Source: Lachnospiraceae bacterium TWA4 (GTDB lineage: Bacteria; Bacillota; Clostridia; Lachnospirales; Lachnospiraceae). Taken from it: a stretch of 54,016 bases of DNA. Shown in pieces: positions 8,617-17,364 of this stretch; position 1 is the stretch's first letter; each line of letters opens with the position of its first letter. The DNA lies in NCBI GenBank assembly GCA_000875945.1, contig JPZU01000001.1, positions 1,615,959 through 1,669,974 on the forward strand. Direction: 5' to 3'. Both the position numbers and the translations under genes were made by a program. The notes under the pieces were generated by a model. The model saw only the letters and a program-made list of their open reading frames with translations, was not told the origin of the DNA and did not search any database.

Positions 8617-9663
8617 ATGACAGAAAAAGAACGACTTTATCATGCAATGCATGGAGAAGATACAGATCGTCCACCTTGTATTTGCCCAGGTGGAATGATG
8701 AATATGATTACGACTGATTTAATGGATAAAGTAAATGTATCATGGCCGGAGGCACATGTAAATCCACAGATGATGGCAGACCTTGCTGCTGCTAATTATG
8801 AAAATGGATGCTTTGAAAATGTAGGTGTACCATTTTGTATGACCATTGAAGCAGAGGCAATGGGAGCAACAGTAACAATGGGGTCAAAAATCTATGAGCC
8901 ACATGTGACGGAGTATGCGATTGAGTCCGTAACCGAATGGCAAAAGCTTCCTACTGTGGATTTAAATACAGGTAGACAAAAAGTAGTTTTGGATGCAATT
9001 CGTATTTTGAAACAAAAAAATTTTGATGCACCAATTATTGGAAATATTACTGGACCCATTAGTACAGCAAGTTCACTAATGGAGCCCACTGTTTTCTATA
9101 AAGAACTTAGACGAAAAAAGGAAGAAGCACATGCTTATATGCAGTTTGTAACAGATGAAATTTTAAAATTTGCTAAAGCTCAGATTGAAGCAGGCGCAGA
9201 TGTCATTGCGATTTCTGACCCTAGTGGAACAGGAGAAATCCTAGGTCCAAAGTTATTTGAAGAGTATGCTGTAAAATATATTAATCAGATTATTGATGGT
9301 TTACCAAGTGAAAAGATGGGAACCATTGTGCATATTTGTGGACATATGAATAAGGTATATAAGCAAATGGAGCAGATGCATTCAGAAGTTTTAAGTTTTG
9401 ACTCCTGCGTACCGATGCGCTCGGTAAAAGAGAATATTGAAGGTCATGCATTGATGGGAAATGTCAGTACATGGACATTGGAGTTTGGAAGTATCACAAA
9501 AGTGAAGCAATTAGCAGTAAATTGTTGGAATTCTGGTTCGAATATTATTTCGCCAGCCTGTGGACTTGGAACAAAATCTCCAATTGAAAATATCCAAGCG
9601 ATTAAGCAGGGAATTGAAGAAGAAGCAAAAAACAGATGTAAAAATCAAATGAGGCTTTGTTAG
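8617..9663 (+). CDS. UroD-fold methyltransferase (MtaA/CmuA family), second type
   Basis: A 348-residue UroD-superfamily protein, clearly different from its two flanking paralogues. It has the complete metal motif: His239-Ile-Cys241 and Cys315 (SPACGLG). It shares IEAEAMGA and the ITGPIS strand with the product of 6623-7498. The start is ATG 8617, with AAAGGAAG upstream. An ATG at 8599 overlapping the previous stop (ATGTAATG) is in frame but has no ribosome binding site. The last codons, including the TAG stop, lie inside the terminator hairpin at 9647-9675, so the C-terminal Gln-Met-Arg-Leu-Cys is partly dictated by that structure. Confidence 0.84.
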   Translation: MTEKERLYHAMHGEDTDRPPCICPGGMMNMITTDLMDKVNVSWPEAHVNPQMMADLAAANYENGCFENVGVPFCMTIEAEAMGATVTMGSKIYEPHVTEYAIESVTEWQKLPTVDLNTGRQKVVLDAIRILKQKNFDAPIIGNITGPISTASSLMEPTVFYKELRRKKEEAHAYMQFVTDEILKFAKAQIEAGADVIAISDPSGTGEILGPKLFEEYAVKYINQIIDGLPSEKMGTIVHICGHMNKVYKQMEQMHSEVLSFDSCVPMRSVKENIEGHALMGNVSTWTLEFGSITKVKQLAVNCWNSGSNIISPACGLGTKSPIENIQAIKQGIEEEAKNRCKNQMRLC

Positions 9664-9675
9664 CCTCATTTTTTT
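9647..9675 (+). terminator. terminator overlapping the end of the preceding coding sequence
   Basis: AAATGAGGCT (9647-9656) pairs with AGCCTCATTT (9662-9671) around TTGTT, followed by more T. The stop codon TAG at 9661-9663 sits at the loop and the base of the 3' arm. The stem closely resembles the pgi terminator at 3897-3924. Confidence 0.85.
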
Positions 9676-9735
9676 GATAAAATATGATTTAGAATGGCTT
9701 AAAAAATATTATAGTTAAAAATGGAGGTAATAAAA

Positions 9736-10809
9736 ATGCATAAAGATGACCAAATGACACCAAAAGAACGAATGAAAGCTCTTAGTTTAGGTAAAGATGT
9801 GGATCGAGTTCCTATGTTTCCGTTCGTCACATCTATTTCAGGAAAAGTTATTGGAATGACACACAGGGAGCAAATAAGTAGTGCAAAAAATCTTTTTTTG
9901 TCTCAAAGTGCTTGTTATGAACGATTTGGACATGACAGTATTTCTGTAGAGTACGGACTTCATGGAATTGGAGTGGCTATGGGAAGTGTTTTAAATAATC
10001 CAGAAAATAATGTACCAGCTGTTAAGGAACATTATTTGACAGATCTTAGTGATTTAGATAAAAAGTTAGATCTAGCAAAGGTTGAGAGAAAGAATGATCC
10101 ATGGTCACAGCGTCATTATGATATGGCTCAGATGACTATTGATAAATATGGAGATGAAGTGGGTGCTTGTTTAAGTGCGCCAGGACCTATGACTGCAGCA
10201 GCTAGTTTGTATCCAATTGCAAAACTTCTTCGTTCAACGAGAAAAGAGCCAGAGAAAGTACATGAACTTTTGAGATTTTGTACTGATGCAATTAAAGTAA
10301 TCGCGGGTGAATTTATGGATGGAGGTGTAGGAGTTTCGATTTGTGACCCAGTAGCTTCAGGAACTATTATGAATGAAAAAAGTTATAGAGAATTTGTACT
10401 TCCTTATACAAAGGAAATTATTGATTTTATTCATTTACATGGAAGAACTATGACCTATCACATTTGTGGAAATACTACAGCTTTAACAGATGCAATGGTA
10501 GAGAGTGGATGCGATGAGTTAAGTATTGATAATGCTGTAAGCTTAGAAAATACAAAGAAACGAGTAGGAGATAAAGTAGTTCTTATGGGAAATGTTGATC
10601 CAATTAATGTAATGATGCAAGGAACTATACAGGATGTTGATGATGCAGTGAAAGAATGTTTTAGGCAAGGCTGGGATAATCCAAAGGGCTATTTTATTAG
10701 TACAGGTTGTGGAATTCCAATTGATAGTCCAATAGAAAATATTGATGCATTCATGAAATCAGGTCGAAAATATGGGAAATGGCCACTAGATCCTAAAAAA
10801 TTCCAATAA
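9736..10809 (+). CDS. UroD-fold (MtaA/CmuA-type) methyltransferase, copy 2
   Basis: A 357-residue paralogue of the 7526-8599 product, the same length and alignable without gaps. By eye roughly four residues in five are identical. It keeps the zinc ligands His242, Cys244 and Cys325. Differences cluster in the N-terminal 60 residues and in surface helices, which may alter partner or substrate choice. The start is ATG 9736 with GGAGG at 9723-9727; an in-frame ATG at 9721 overlaps that site. It lies behind a terminator, so it may be transcribed mainly by read-through or from a weak promoter in 9676-9720. It ends the methyl-transfer cluster. Confidence 0.85.
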   Translation: MHKDDQMTPKERMKALSLGKDVDRVPMFPFVTSISGKVIGMTHREQISSAKNLFLSQSACYERFGHDSISVEYGLHGIGVAMGSVLNNPENNVPAVKEHYLTDLSDLDKKLDLAKVERKNDPWSQRHYDMAQMTIDKYGDEVGACLSAPGPMTAAASLYPIAKLLRSTRKEPEKVHELLRFCTDAIKVIAGEFMDGGVGVSICDPVASGTIMNEKSYREFVLPYTKEIIDFIHLHGRTMTYHICGNTTALTDAMVESGCDELSIDNAVSLENTKKRVGDKVVLMGNVDPINVMMQGTIQDVDDAVKECFRQGWDNPKGYFISTGCGIPIDSPIENIDAFMKSGRKYGKWPLDPKKFQ

Positions 10810-10883
10810 ATAATTAATATCTTTAATCAACTGTTAATAATAAAAGCTTATAAAGTTAGAATATATCTATATCCAAATTAAAT

Positions 10884-10974
10884 GGACTGTTGTAAAATAA
10901 GTGCTTAGGGTTCTAATATTTTAGAGATGTGTACACTGGAATATGGAAGCTAAAAAATATTTTGCAATAGTTCC
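10884..10974. repeat. possible MITE with imperfect terminal inverted repeats
   Basis: A 91-base stretch bounded by GGACTGTTGTAAAATA (10884-10899) and TATTTTGCAATAGTTCC (10958-10974). The ends pair almost fully when G:U is allowed. It contains no open reading frame. The termini recall transposon ends of low-GC Firmicutes, but no clear target-site duplication is visible. The surrounding non-coding DNA (10810-11040) is otherwise AT-rich and featureless. Confidence 0.4.
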
Positions 10975-11044
10975 TTACATATTAGATACTTTGAGGTGTA
11001 TTTATAAATATACAAAAATTTATAAAAAATTTGTGAAAAAGTAC

Positions 11045-11073
11045 TTGCAATTTTCAAAAATCTGTATTATAGT
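11045..11073 (+). promoter_or_regulatory. promoter of the S10 ribosomal protein operon
   Basis: TTGCAA (11045-11050), a 17-base spacer and TATAGT (11068-11073). The predicted start near 11080 gives a leader of about 250 bases before rpsJ. No other good promoter lies between the methyltransferase genes and rpsJ. Confidence 0.7.
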
Positions 11074-11079
11074 ATAAAT

Positions 11080-11305
11080 CGCTGTGGCATGATAGCAATG
11101 AAGCGCGAGGTTGCTACTCAGATAGAGTAGGTTTTCCGTGGAGCGAATGTCAAGTTAGGAAACTGGCGACAAGTCACTGTACAAATTGTAATAGTCTGTC
11201 CATATGAATGAACAAATGGGATGGGAGTGTGTAAAATCGTAAGGGATAGTTTACGATACACACGGAGAAGTGTACAGTCACCACTTGTCGTGCTTCAATT
11301 AGTAC
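11080..11305 (+). promoter_or_regulatory. structured 5' leader RNA of the S10 operon
   Basis: The leader can fold strongly. A long-range helix joins GACAAGT and ACTGTACA (11168-11183) with TGTACAGT and ACTTGTC (11271-11289). Inside it, GTGTGT…ATCGTAA (11227-11242) pairs with TTACGATACACAC (11251-11263). A smaller 5' hairpin CTACTC/GAGTAG (11114-11130) follows a GCGCGAGGTTGC stretch. Bacterial S10 leaders are commonly bound by a ribosomal protein encoded in the operon (L4 in Escherichia coli). Which protein binds here cannot be told from sequence. Confidence 0.65.
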
Positions 11306-11327
11306 GAATAAGGAGGCGGCTTTTTTT

Positions 11328-11645
11328 ATGGCAAGTCAAGTAATGAGAATAACTTTAAAGGCTTATGATCATCAGTTAGTAGATCAGTCAGCTGCAAAGA
11401 TTATTGAAACTGTAAAGAAAACAGGAGTTAAGGTAAGCGGACCAGTTCCACTACCAACAAAGAAAGAAGTAGTTACAATCTTAAGAGCTGTTCACAAATA
11501 TAAAGATTCTAGAGAACAGTTCGAACAGAGAACTCACAAAAGACTCATCGATATCATTGCACCAACTCAGAAAACTGCAGATGCTTTATCTCGTTTAGAG
11601 ATGCCAGCAGGTGTTGCAATTGATTTAAAGATGAAGACCAAATAG
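11328..11645 (+). CDS. rpsJ: 30S ribosomal protein S10
   Basis: A 105-residue S10, full length, opening the S10-spc-alpha gene array. It sits in the 30S head, and in other bacteria also partners NusB in antitermination. Family stretches include RITLKAYDH near the start, [10 protein letters not shown] and [15 protein letters not shown]. The ribosome binding site AAGGAGGCGG is separated from the ATG by a T-rich spacer. The structured leader at 11080-11305 is its probable control region. Confidence 0.98.
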   Translation: MASQVMRITLKAYDHQLVDQSAAKIIETVKKTGVKVSGPVPLPTKKEVVTILRAVHKYKDSREQFEQRTHKRLIDIIAPTQKTADALSRLEMPAGVAIDLKMKTK

Positions 11646-11741
11646 GTCACTGAATAAGGTAAAATCCAGAATTGGTTTATAGACCTGTTCTAGGATGAGC
11701 ATAAATATGCTCCGCTGTAGATTAACAGGAGGTAATATTCA

Positions 11742-12377
11742 ATGAAGAAAGCAATCTTAGCTACAAAAGTAGGTATGTCTCAGGTTTTCGCAGAAGACGG
11801 GACATTAACCCCAGTAACTGTATTGCAGGCAGGACCTTGTGTAGTAACACAGGTTAAAACCGAAGAAAATGACGGTTATTCAGCAGTACAGGTCGGCTTT
11901 GTTGACAAGAGAGAAAAACTTGTTACCAAACCTTTAAAAGGACATTATGACAAAGCAGGCGTATCTTATAAGAGATTCCTTAAGGAATTCAAATTTGAAA
12001 ATGCAGCTGATTACAACGTAAAAGATGAAATCAAAGCTGACATCTTCGCAGTAGGCGACAAAGTGGATGCTACCGCAATTTCAAAAGGTAAAGGCTTCCA
12101 GGGCGCAATCAAGAGACACGGACAGCACAGAGGTCCTATGGCTCATGGTTCTAAATTCCATCGTCATGCAGGTTCTAATGGTTCTGCAACCAGCCCAGGA
12201 CGTGTATTCAAAGGTAAGAAGATGCCAGGTCAGATGGGTAACGTAAAAGTTACTATTCAGAATCTTGAAGTAGTAAGAGTAGATGCAGAGTCAAACTTGA
12301 TTTTAGTTAAGGGTTCTGTTCCAGGACCTAAGAAAGCATTAATTACTTTAAAGGAAACTGTAAAATCAGGTAAATAG
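11742..12377 (+). CDS. rplC: 50S ribosomal protein L3
   Basis: A 211-residue L3, a primary assembly protein near the peptidyl-transferase centre. It starts [16 protein letters not shown] and has the extended loop [17 protein letters not shown] that reaches into the 23S core, with the Gln-containing PGQMGN segment after it. The 96-base gap after rpsJ holds a small GAGCATA/TATGCTC hairpin before the AGGAGG site. Confidence 0.98.
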   Translation: MKKAILATKVGMSQVFAEDGTLTPVTVLQAGPCVVTQVKTEENDGYSAVQVGFVDKREKLVTKPLKGHYDKAGVSYKRFLKEFKFENAADYNVKDEIKADIFAVGDKVDATAISKGKGFQGAIKRHGQHRGPMAHGSKFHRHAGSNGSATSPGRVFKGKKMPGQMGNVKVTIQNLEVVRVDAESNLILVKGSVPGPKKALITLKETVKSGK

Positions 12378-12405
12378 TGCTTGACAAGAAAGGAGGAACA
12401 CAAAG

Positions 12406-13026
12406 ATGGCAAACGTAGCTGTTTTAAATATGCAGGGCGTAGAAGTTGGTACAATCGAACTCAATGATGCTGTATTTGGTGTAGAAGTTAACGAACACCT
12501 TGTACATCTTGCAGTTGTAGCTCAGTTAGCTAACAAACGCCAGGGCACTCAGAGTGCAAAAACCCGTTCCGAAGTAAGCGGTGGCGGTAGAAAACCTTGG
12601 AGACAGAAAGGTACTGGACATGCAAGACAGGGTTCAACCAGATCTCCACAGTGGAAAGGTGGCGGAACTGTATTCGCTCCAAAGCCAAGAGATTACTCTA
12701 TCACATTAAACAAGAAAGAAAGAAGACTTGCATTAAAGTCTGCTTTAACTTCTAAAGTACAGGATTCTAAATTAATCGTTTTAGACCAGTTAGTAATGGA
12801 TAGCGTTAAGACTAAAGACTTCAAAGCAGTTTTAGATGCAATTAAAGTAGAAAAAGCTTTAATCGTATTACCAGAAAGAGATGAAAACGTAGTTTTATCT
12901 GCTAGAAACATCCCTGGTGTACAGACTGCAAGTGTTAACACAATCAACACTTATGATGTTATGAAATACAACACATTAGTAGTAACTAAAGACGCTGTTG
13001 CAAAGATTGAGGAGGTATATGCATAA
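12406..13026 (+). CDS. rplD: 50S ribosomal protein L4
   Basis: A 206-residue L4, which lines the nascent-peptide exit tunnel with an extended loop ([18 protein letters not shown], about residues 63-80). In some bacteria it also represses its own S10 operon. The ATG follows AAAGGAGGAA. The stop overlaps the start of rplW (TAATG), indicating translational coupling. Confidence 0.98.
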   Translation: MANVAVLNMQGVEVGTIELNDAVFGVEVNEHLVHLAVVAQLANKRQGTQSAKTRSEVSGGGRKPWRQKGTGHARQGSTRSPQWKGGGTVFAPKPRDYSITLNKKERRLALKSALTSKVQDSKLIVLDQLVMDSVKTKDFKAVLDAIKVEKALIVLPERDENVVLSARNIPGVQTASVNTINTYDVMKYNTLVVTKDAVAKIEEVYA

Positions 13027-13325
13027 TGGCTGATATTAAATATTATGACGTTATCTTAAAACCTGTTCTTACAGAAAAAGCTGCAAACGCTTTAGAGGAT
13101 AATAAATATACATTCTTAGTTCACGTAGATGCTAACAAGGCTATGATTAAAGAAGCTGTTGAAAAGTTATTCGAAGGAACTAAAGTAGTAAAAGTAAACA
13201 CCATGAATTTAGATGGTAAGACTAAGAGAAGAGGAAGAACAGTTGGTGCAACTGCTAAAACTAAAAAAGCAATTGTTACCTTATCAGCTGATAGCAAGCA
13301 GATTGATATGTTCGGTACTTTATAA
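13026..13325 (+). CDS. rplW: 50S ribosomal protein L23
   Basis: A 99-residue L23, at the exit-tunnel rim where trigger factor and the signal recognition particle dock. Recognisable features are [13 protein letters not shown] at the start and the basic loop [11 protein letters not shown]. It starts on the last base of the rplD stop, with GAGG a few bases upstream inside rplD. Confidence 0.97.
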   Translation: MADIKYYDVILKPVLTEKAANALEDNKYTFLVHVDANKAMIKEAVEKLFEGTKVVKVNTMNLDGKTKRRGRTVGATAKTKKAIVTLSADSKQIDMFGTL

Positions 13326-13393
13326 TAAGTAAGTCATGGACAGTGGCATCGAAAGATTCAGTATGATGTCACATAACGAAAGGAGTTAAAACA

Positions 13394-14236
13394 ATGGGTA
13401 TTAAAACATATAATCCATATACACCTTCCAGAAGAAACATGACCGGATCTGATTTTTCAGAGATTACAAAATCTACACCAGAAAAATCTTTAGTATATTC
13501 TCTTAAGAAGAATGCCGGTCGTAACAATCAAGGTAAAATCACTGTTAGACACCATGGTGGTGGAAGCAGAAGAAAATACAGATTAATCGATTTCAAGAGA
13601 ACTATCGATGATATTCCAGCAACAGTAGTAGCTATCGAATATGATCCAAACAGAAGTGCTAACATCGCATTAATCACTTATGCAAATGGTAAAAAAGCTT
13701 ATATTCTTGCTCCAGAAGGACTTCAGGTAGGAATGAAAGTTATGAATGGTGAAAACGCAGAAGCTAGAATCGGTAACTGCATGCCTTTAGTAAACATTCC
13801 AATCGGTACTATGGTTCATAACGTTGAGTTATATCCAGGTCGTGGCGCACAGTTAGTTCGTTCCGCTGGTGTTGGAGCTCAGTTAATGGCTAAAGAAGGT
13901 AAGTATGCAACTTTAAGACTTCCTTCAGGTGAAATGAGAATGGTTCCAATTATCTGCCGTGCAACTATCGGTGTTGTTGGTAATGGTGACCACGCTCTTA
14001 TCAATGTTGGTAAAGCCGGACGTAAACGTCACATGGGTATCAGACCTACAGTTCGTGGCTCTGTAATGAACCCTAATGACCATCCACATGGTGGTGGTGA
14101 AGGTAAGACCAGTATCGGTCGTCCAGGTCCATGTACACCTTGGGGTAAACCTGCACTTGGCTTAAAGACTAGAAATAAAAAGAAAAAGTCTAATAAGTTA
14201 ATTGTAAGAAGAAGAGACGGTAAAGCTATTAATTAA
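13394..14236 (+). CDS. rplB: 50S ribosomal protein L2
   Basis: A 280-residue L2, a primary 23S-binding protein required for subunit association and peptidyl transfer. Signature stretches are [20 protein letters not shown] near residue 40 and the C-terminal [14 protein letters not shown] loop near 225, which holds the conserved His of the peptidyl-transferase region. Length is normal, and the start follows AAAGGAG. Confidence 0.98.
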   Translation: MGIKTYNPYTPSRRNMTGSDFSEITKSTPEKSLVYSLKKNAGRNNQGKITVRHHGGGSRRKYRLIDFKRTIDDIPATVVAIEYDPNRSANIALITYANGKKAYILAPEGLQVGMKVMNGENAEARIGNCMPLVNIPIGTMVHNVELYPGRGAQLVRSAGVGAQLMAKEGKYATLRLPSGEMRMVPIICRATIGVVGNGDHALINVGKAGRKRHMGIRPTVRGSVMNPNDHPHGGGEGKTSIGRPGPCTPWGKPALGLKTRNKKKKSNKLIVRRRDGKAIN

Positions 14237-14250
14237 GGAGGAAGAGCTAT

Positions 14251-14529
14251 ATGGCACGTTCAGTAAAGAAAGGGCCCTTTGCAGACAAGAGTTTATTAAA
14301 GAAAATAGATGCAATGAATGCGGCAAATGAGAAGCAAGTTGTTAAAACTTGGTCACGTCGTTCAACCATCTTCCCATCAATGGTAGGTCACACAATCGCT
14401 GTTCATGACGGTAGAAAACATGTTCCAGTATATGTTACTGAAGACATGGTAGGTCATAAATTAGGTGAATTCGTAGCAACTAGAACCTATAGAGGACATG
14501 GTAAAGACGAGAAGAAGACAGGACGTTAA
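14251..14529 (+). CDS. rpsS: 30S ribosomal protein S19
   Basis: A 92-residue S19, part of the 30S head beside S13 near the A-site tRNA. It begins [18 protein letters not shown] and contains [17 protein letters not shown], both typical. It lies 14 bases after rplB with an AAGGAGGA site. Confidence 0.98.
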   Translation: MARSVKKGPFADKSLLKKIDAMNAANEKQVVKTWSRRSTIFPSMVGHTIAVHDGRKHVPVYVTEDMVGHKLGEFVATRTYRGHGKDEKKTGR

Positions 14530-14559
14530 TTATCCTAAGTTCAGGAAGGAGGAACTACT

Positions 14560-14946
14560 ATGGCAAAAGGACATAGATCCCAATATAAAAGAGAGAGAAA
14601 TGCCAATAAGGACACTAGAGCAAAGGCAAAAGTGTCATATGCCAGAGTGCCTGTTCAGAAAGCCTGCTTCGTATTAGACGCAATCAGAGGCAAGGATGTT
14701 GAAACAGCACTTGGTATTTTAAGTTATAATCCCAGATATGCTTCATCTGTAATCAAGAAGTTATTAGAATCAGCAATTGCAAACGCTGAAAACAATAACG
14801 GACTTAGTAAAGAAAACCTTTATATCGCAGAATGTTATGCAAATAAAGGTCCAACAATGAAGAGAATCAAACCTAGAGCACAGGGTAGAGCTTATAGAAT
14901 CGAGAAGAGATTAAGCCATATCACTGTGGTACTTGATGAAAGATAA
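14560..14946 (+). CDS. rplV: 50S ribosomal protein L22
   Basis: A 128-residue L22 whose long beta-hairpin narrows the exit tunnel and is a known site of macrolide-resistance mutations. The hairpin region [17 protein letters not shown] is near the C-terminus and looks unmodified. It has a short basic N-terminal extension ([20 protein letters not shown]) before the usual core. Confidence 0.97.
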   Translation: MAKGHRSQYKRERNANKDTRAKAKVSYARVPVQKACFVLDAIRGKDVETALGILSYNPRYASSVIKKLLESAIANAENNNGLSKENLYIAECYANKGPTMKRIKPRAQGRAYRIEKRLSHITVVLDER

Positions 14947-14957
14947 GGAGGGCATTC

Positions 14958-15614
14958 ATGGGACAGAAAGTTAATCCTCATGGTTTAAGAGTCGGTGTCA
15001 TCAAAGACTGGGACTCTAAATGGTACGCAGAGGCAGATTTTTCAGACAATCTTGTAGAAGATTATAACTTAAGAAAATTTGTTAAAAAGAAATTATATTC
15101 TGCAGGTGTTTCTAGAATTGAAATCGAAAGAGCATCTAACAGAGTTAAATTAATCATTTATACAGCAAAACCTGGTATCGTAATCGGTAAAGGTGGAGCA
15201 GAAATCGAAAAATTAAAAGCTGAAGTTCAGAAAATGACTGACAAAAAGCTTTTCATCGACATTAAAGAAATCAAGAGACCAGATAAAGACGCTCAGTTAG
15301 TAGCAGAAAACATTGCTCAGCAGTTAGAGAACCGTGTATCTTTCAGACGTGCAATGAAATCTACAATGTCTAGATCAATGAAAGCTGGTGCTTTAGGTAT
15401 TAAGACAGCAGTTTCAGGTCGTCTTGGTGGTGCAGATATGGCTCGTACAGAGTTCTATAGTGAAGGAACTATTCCTCTACAGACTTTAAGAGCAGATATT
15501 GAATATGGCTTCGCAGAGGCAGATACAACCTATGGTAAAGTAGGCGTTAAAGTCTGGATTTACAAAGGAGAAGTACTTCCTCAGAAAACAAGCAAGGAAG
15601 GGAGCGATAAATAA
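14958..15614 (+). CDS. rpsC: 30S ribosomal protein S3
   Basis: A 218-residue S3, at the mRNA entry channel with helicase activity together with S4 and S5. It starts [20 protein letters not shown]. The KH domain motif [14 protein letters not shown] is near residue 73, and the C-terminal domain contains [13 protein letters not shown]. Its stop overlaps the rplP start (TAATG). Confidence 0.98.
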   Translation: MGQKVNPHGLRVGVIKDWDSKWYAEADFSDNLVEDYNLRKFVKKKLYSAGVSRIEIERASNRVKLIIYTAKPGIVIGKGGAEIEKLKAEVQKMTDKKLFIDIKEIKRPDKDAQLVAENIAQQLENRVSFRRAMKSTMSRSMKAGALGIKTAVSGRLGGADMARTEFYSEGTIPLQTLRADIEYGFAEADTTYGKVGVKVWIYKGEVLPQKTSKEGSDK

Positions 15615-16051
15615 TGTTAATGCCTAAAAGAGTAAAACGTCGTAAACAATTCCGTGGCTCCATGAAGGGTAAAGCTACTAGAGGTAATGTGATCAATTAC
15701 GGCGAATTTGGACTTGTAGCAACTGAACCTTGTTGGATTCGTTCCAACCAGATTGAGGCAGCCCGTATTGCTATGACTCGTTATATCAAGCGTGGTGGTC
15801 AGGTATGGATTAAAATCTTCCCTGATAAGCCTGTAACAGCAAAACCTGCTGAAACTCGTATGGGTTCTGGTAAAGGTTCTTTAGAATATTGGGTAGCAGT
15901 AGTTAAACCGGGACGTGTAATGTTTGAAATCGCAGGTGTATCTGAAGAGGTGGCTAGAGAAGCTCTTCGTCTTGCTATGCATAAATTACCATGTAAATGT
16001 AAAATCGTTTCCCGTGCAGATTTGGAAGGCGGTGATAACAGTGAAAACTAA
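15614..16051 (+). CDS. rplP: 50S ribosomal protein L16
   Basis: A 145-residue L16, a late-assembly protein contacting A-site tRNA. It opens [19 protein letters not shown], the family-like start. The conserved [18 protein letters not shown] stretch is near residue 82. It begins on the last base of the rpsC stop. Its last codons overlap the GTG start of rpmC. Confidence 0.97.
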   Translation: MLMPKRVKRRKQFRGSMKGKATRGNVINYGEFGLVATEPCWIRSNQIEAARIAMTRYIKRGGQVWIKIFPDKPVTAKPAETRMGSGKGSLEYWVAVVKPGRVMFEIAGVSEEVAREALRLAMHKLPCKCKIVSRADLEGGDNSEN

Positions 16052-16244
16052 GAAGTATGTAGAAGACTTAAAAGCTAAAACTGTTGCAGAGTTACAGAAT
16101 GAATTGGTAACTGCAAAAAAAGAACTTTTTAACTTAAGATTTCAGAATGCAACTAATCAGTTAGATAATACAAGCAGAATCAGCGAAGTTCGTAAGAACA
16201 TTGCTAGAATTCAGACTGTTATCACTGAAAAAGCTAACGCTTAA
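16041..16244 (+). CDS. rpmC: 50S ribosomal protein L29
   Basis: A 67-residue L29, a helical hairpin near the tunnel exit. I chose the GTG at 16041, preceded by GGAAGG inside rplP. This gives [19 protein letters not shown] and the normal length of about 66. A longer in-frame reading back to 15924 lies entirely inside rplP and is not real. The conserved [10 protein letters not shown] helix is present. Confidence 0.95.
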   Translation: MKTKKYVEDLKAKTVAELQNELVTAKKELFNLRFQNATNQLDNTSRISEVRKNIARIQTVITEKANA

Positions 16245-16267
16245 GCGTCCGGTAAGGAGGAACTGTC

Positions 16268-16522
16268 TTGGATAGAAATTTAAGAAAAACTCGTACAGGT
16301 AAGGTTGTTAGTGATAAAATGGATAAAACCATTGTTGTAGCTATTGAAGATCACGTAAAACATCCTTTGTACGGTAAAATCGTAAAAAGAACTTATAAAT
16401 TAAAAGCACATGATGAAGAAAACGTTTGCTCTAAGGGCGATACCGTTAGAGTAATGGAAACCAGACCTTTATCTAAAGATAAGAGATGGAGATTAGTTGA
16501 AATCATCGAAAAGGCTAGATAA
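16268..16522 (+). CDS. rpsQ: 30S ribosomal protein S17
   Basis: An 84-residue S17, an early-assembly OB-fold protein. It begins with a TTG codon placed after GTAAGGAGGA, giving [20 protein letters not shown], which matches the family start. No ATG is available nearby. The conserved [19 protein letters not shown] stretch follows. Confidence 0.96.
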   Translation: MDRNLRKTRTGKVVSDKMDKTIVVAIEDHVKHPLYGKIVKRTYKLKAHDEENVCSKGDTVRVMETRPLSKDKRWRLVEIIEKAR

Positions 16523-16544
16523 GCTTTTGGTGTGAAATGTATAT

Positions 16545-16632
16545 TTGTGTCCCTTTAGGGAACACACGGGAGAGTTGAATAAACTCTCACCGAAATACCA
16601 AATAACAACAAGGAATTCAGAATAACTGAATT
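16545..16632 (+). promoter_or_regulatory. three-hairpin segment between rpsQ and rplN
   Basis: The 128-base gap holds three consecutive stems: GTGTCCC/GGG-ACAC (16547-16565), GAGAGTT/AACTCTC (16570-16588) and AATTCAG/CTGAATT (16614-16632). The last lies just before the rplN ribosome binding site. No T run follows, so a regulatory or processing element is more likely than a terminator. Confidence 0.5.
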
Positions 16633-16650
16633 AAGAAAGGAGTTTCAGTC

Positions 16651-17019
16651 ATGATTCAGCAGGAAACCAGACTTAAGGTCGCTGACAATACCGGCGCAAA
16701 AGAACTTCTATGCATCAGAGTTATGGGTGGTTCTACCAGAAGATATGCAGCTATCGGTGATGTAATCGTAGCTTCTGTTAAGGACGCTACCCCTGGTGGA
16801 GTAGTTAAAAAAGGTGATGTTGTTAAGGCCGTAGTAGTACGTACTGTTAATTCAACCCGTCGTAAAGATGGATCCTATATTCGTTTTGATGAGAACGCAG
16901 CTGTTATCATCAAAGATGACAAGACACCTAAAGGAACCCGTATTTTCGGGCCTGTAGCAAGAGAGTTAAGAGATAAGCAGTTTATGAAGATTGTTTCTCT
17001 AGCTCCTGAAGTATTATAG
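16651..17019 (+). CDS. rplN: 50S ribosomal protein L14
   Basis: A 122-residue L14, standard length, at the subunit interface and the docking site of the RsfS silencing factor. It starts [18 protein letters not shown] and ends [20 protein letters not shown]. It is the first gene of the spc-type block, placed after the three-hairpin segment. Confidence 0.98.
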   Translation: MIQQETRLKVADNTGAKELLCIRVMGGSTRRYAAIGDVIVASVKDATPGGVVKKGDVVKAVVVRTVNSTRRKDGSYIRFDENAAVIIKDDKTPKGTRIFGPVARELRDKQFMKIVSLAPEVL

Positions 17020-17029
17020 GAGGTGCAGC

Positions 17030-17341
17030 ATGGCAACATGTAAGATTAAAAAAGGCGATACTGTTAAAGTTATCGCTGGTAAAGATAAAGACAAAGAAGG
17101 CAAAGTTCTCGCTGTTAATGCAAAAGAAGGTAAAGTTACCGTTGAAGGTATTAACATGTTAACTAAGCACACAAAACCAAGCGCAGCTAACCCAAGCGGT
17201 GGTATTGTAAAGGTTGAAGGACCTATTAGTATTTCTAATGTAATGTATCTTCACAAAGGTCAAGCTACCAGAATCGGCTTCAAAGTTGAAGATGGTAAAA
17301 AAGTTCGTGTAGCTAAGAAAACTGGCGAAGTAATTGACTAA
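17030..17341 (+). CDS. rplX: 50S ribosomal protein L24
   Basis: A 103-residue L24, an assembly-initiating protein with an N-terminal KOW motif ([20 protein letters not shown]). It starts 10 bases after rplN with AGGAGGTG in the gap. The body contains the usual HTKPS and [10 protein letters not shown] stretches. Confidence 0.97.
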   Translation: MATCKIKKGDTVKVIAGKDKDKEGKVLAVNAKEGKVTVEGINMLTKHTKPSAANPSGGIVKVEGPISISNVMYLHKGQATRIGFKVEDGKKVRVAKKTGEVID

Positions 17342-17364
17342 TTTGGAAAGGAGAACAAGCATTC

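Noticed and set aside
8248-8652. A 134-residue reverse-strand open frame across two methyltransferase genes
   Set aside because: It spans the junction of two well-supported forward genes and has no start signal.
6623-10809. Calling the UroD-fold genes heme-pathway hemE
   Set aside because: Context with a corrinoid protein and activator, and His-x-Cys…Cys zinc motifs typical of methyltransferases, argue against uroporphyrinogen decarboxylase.
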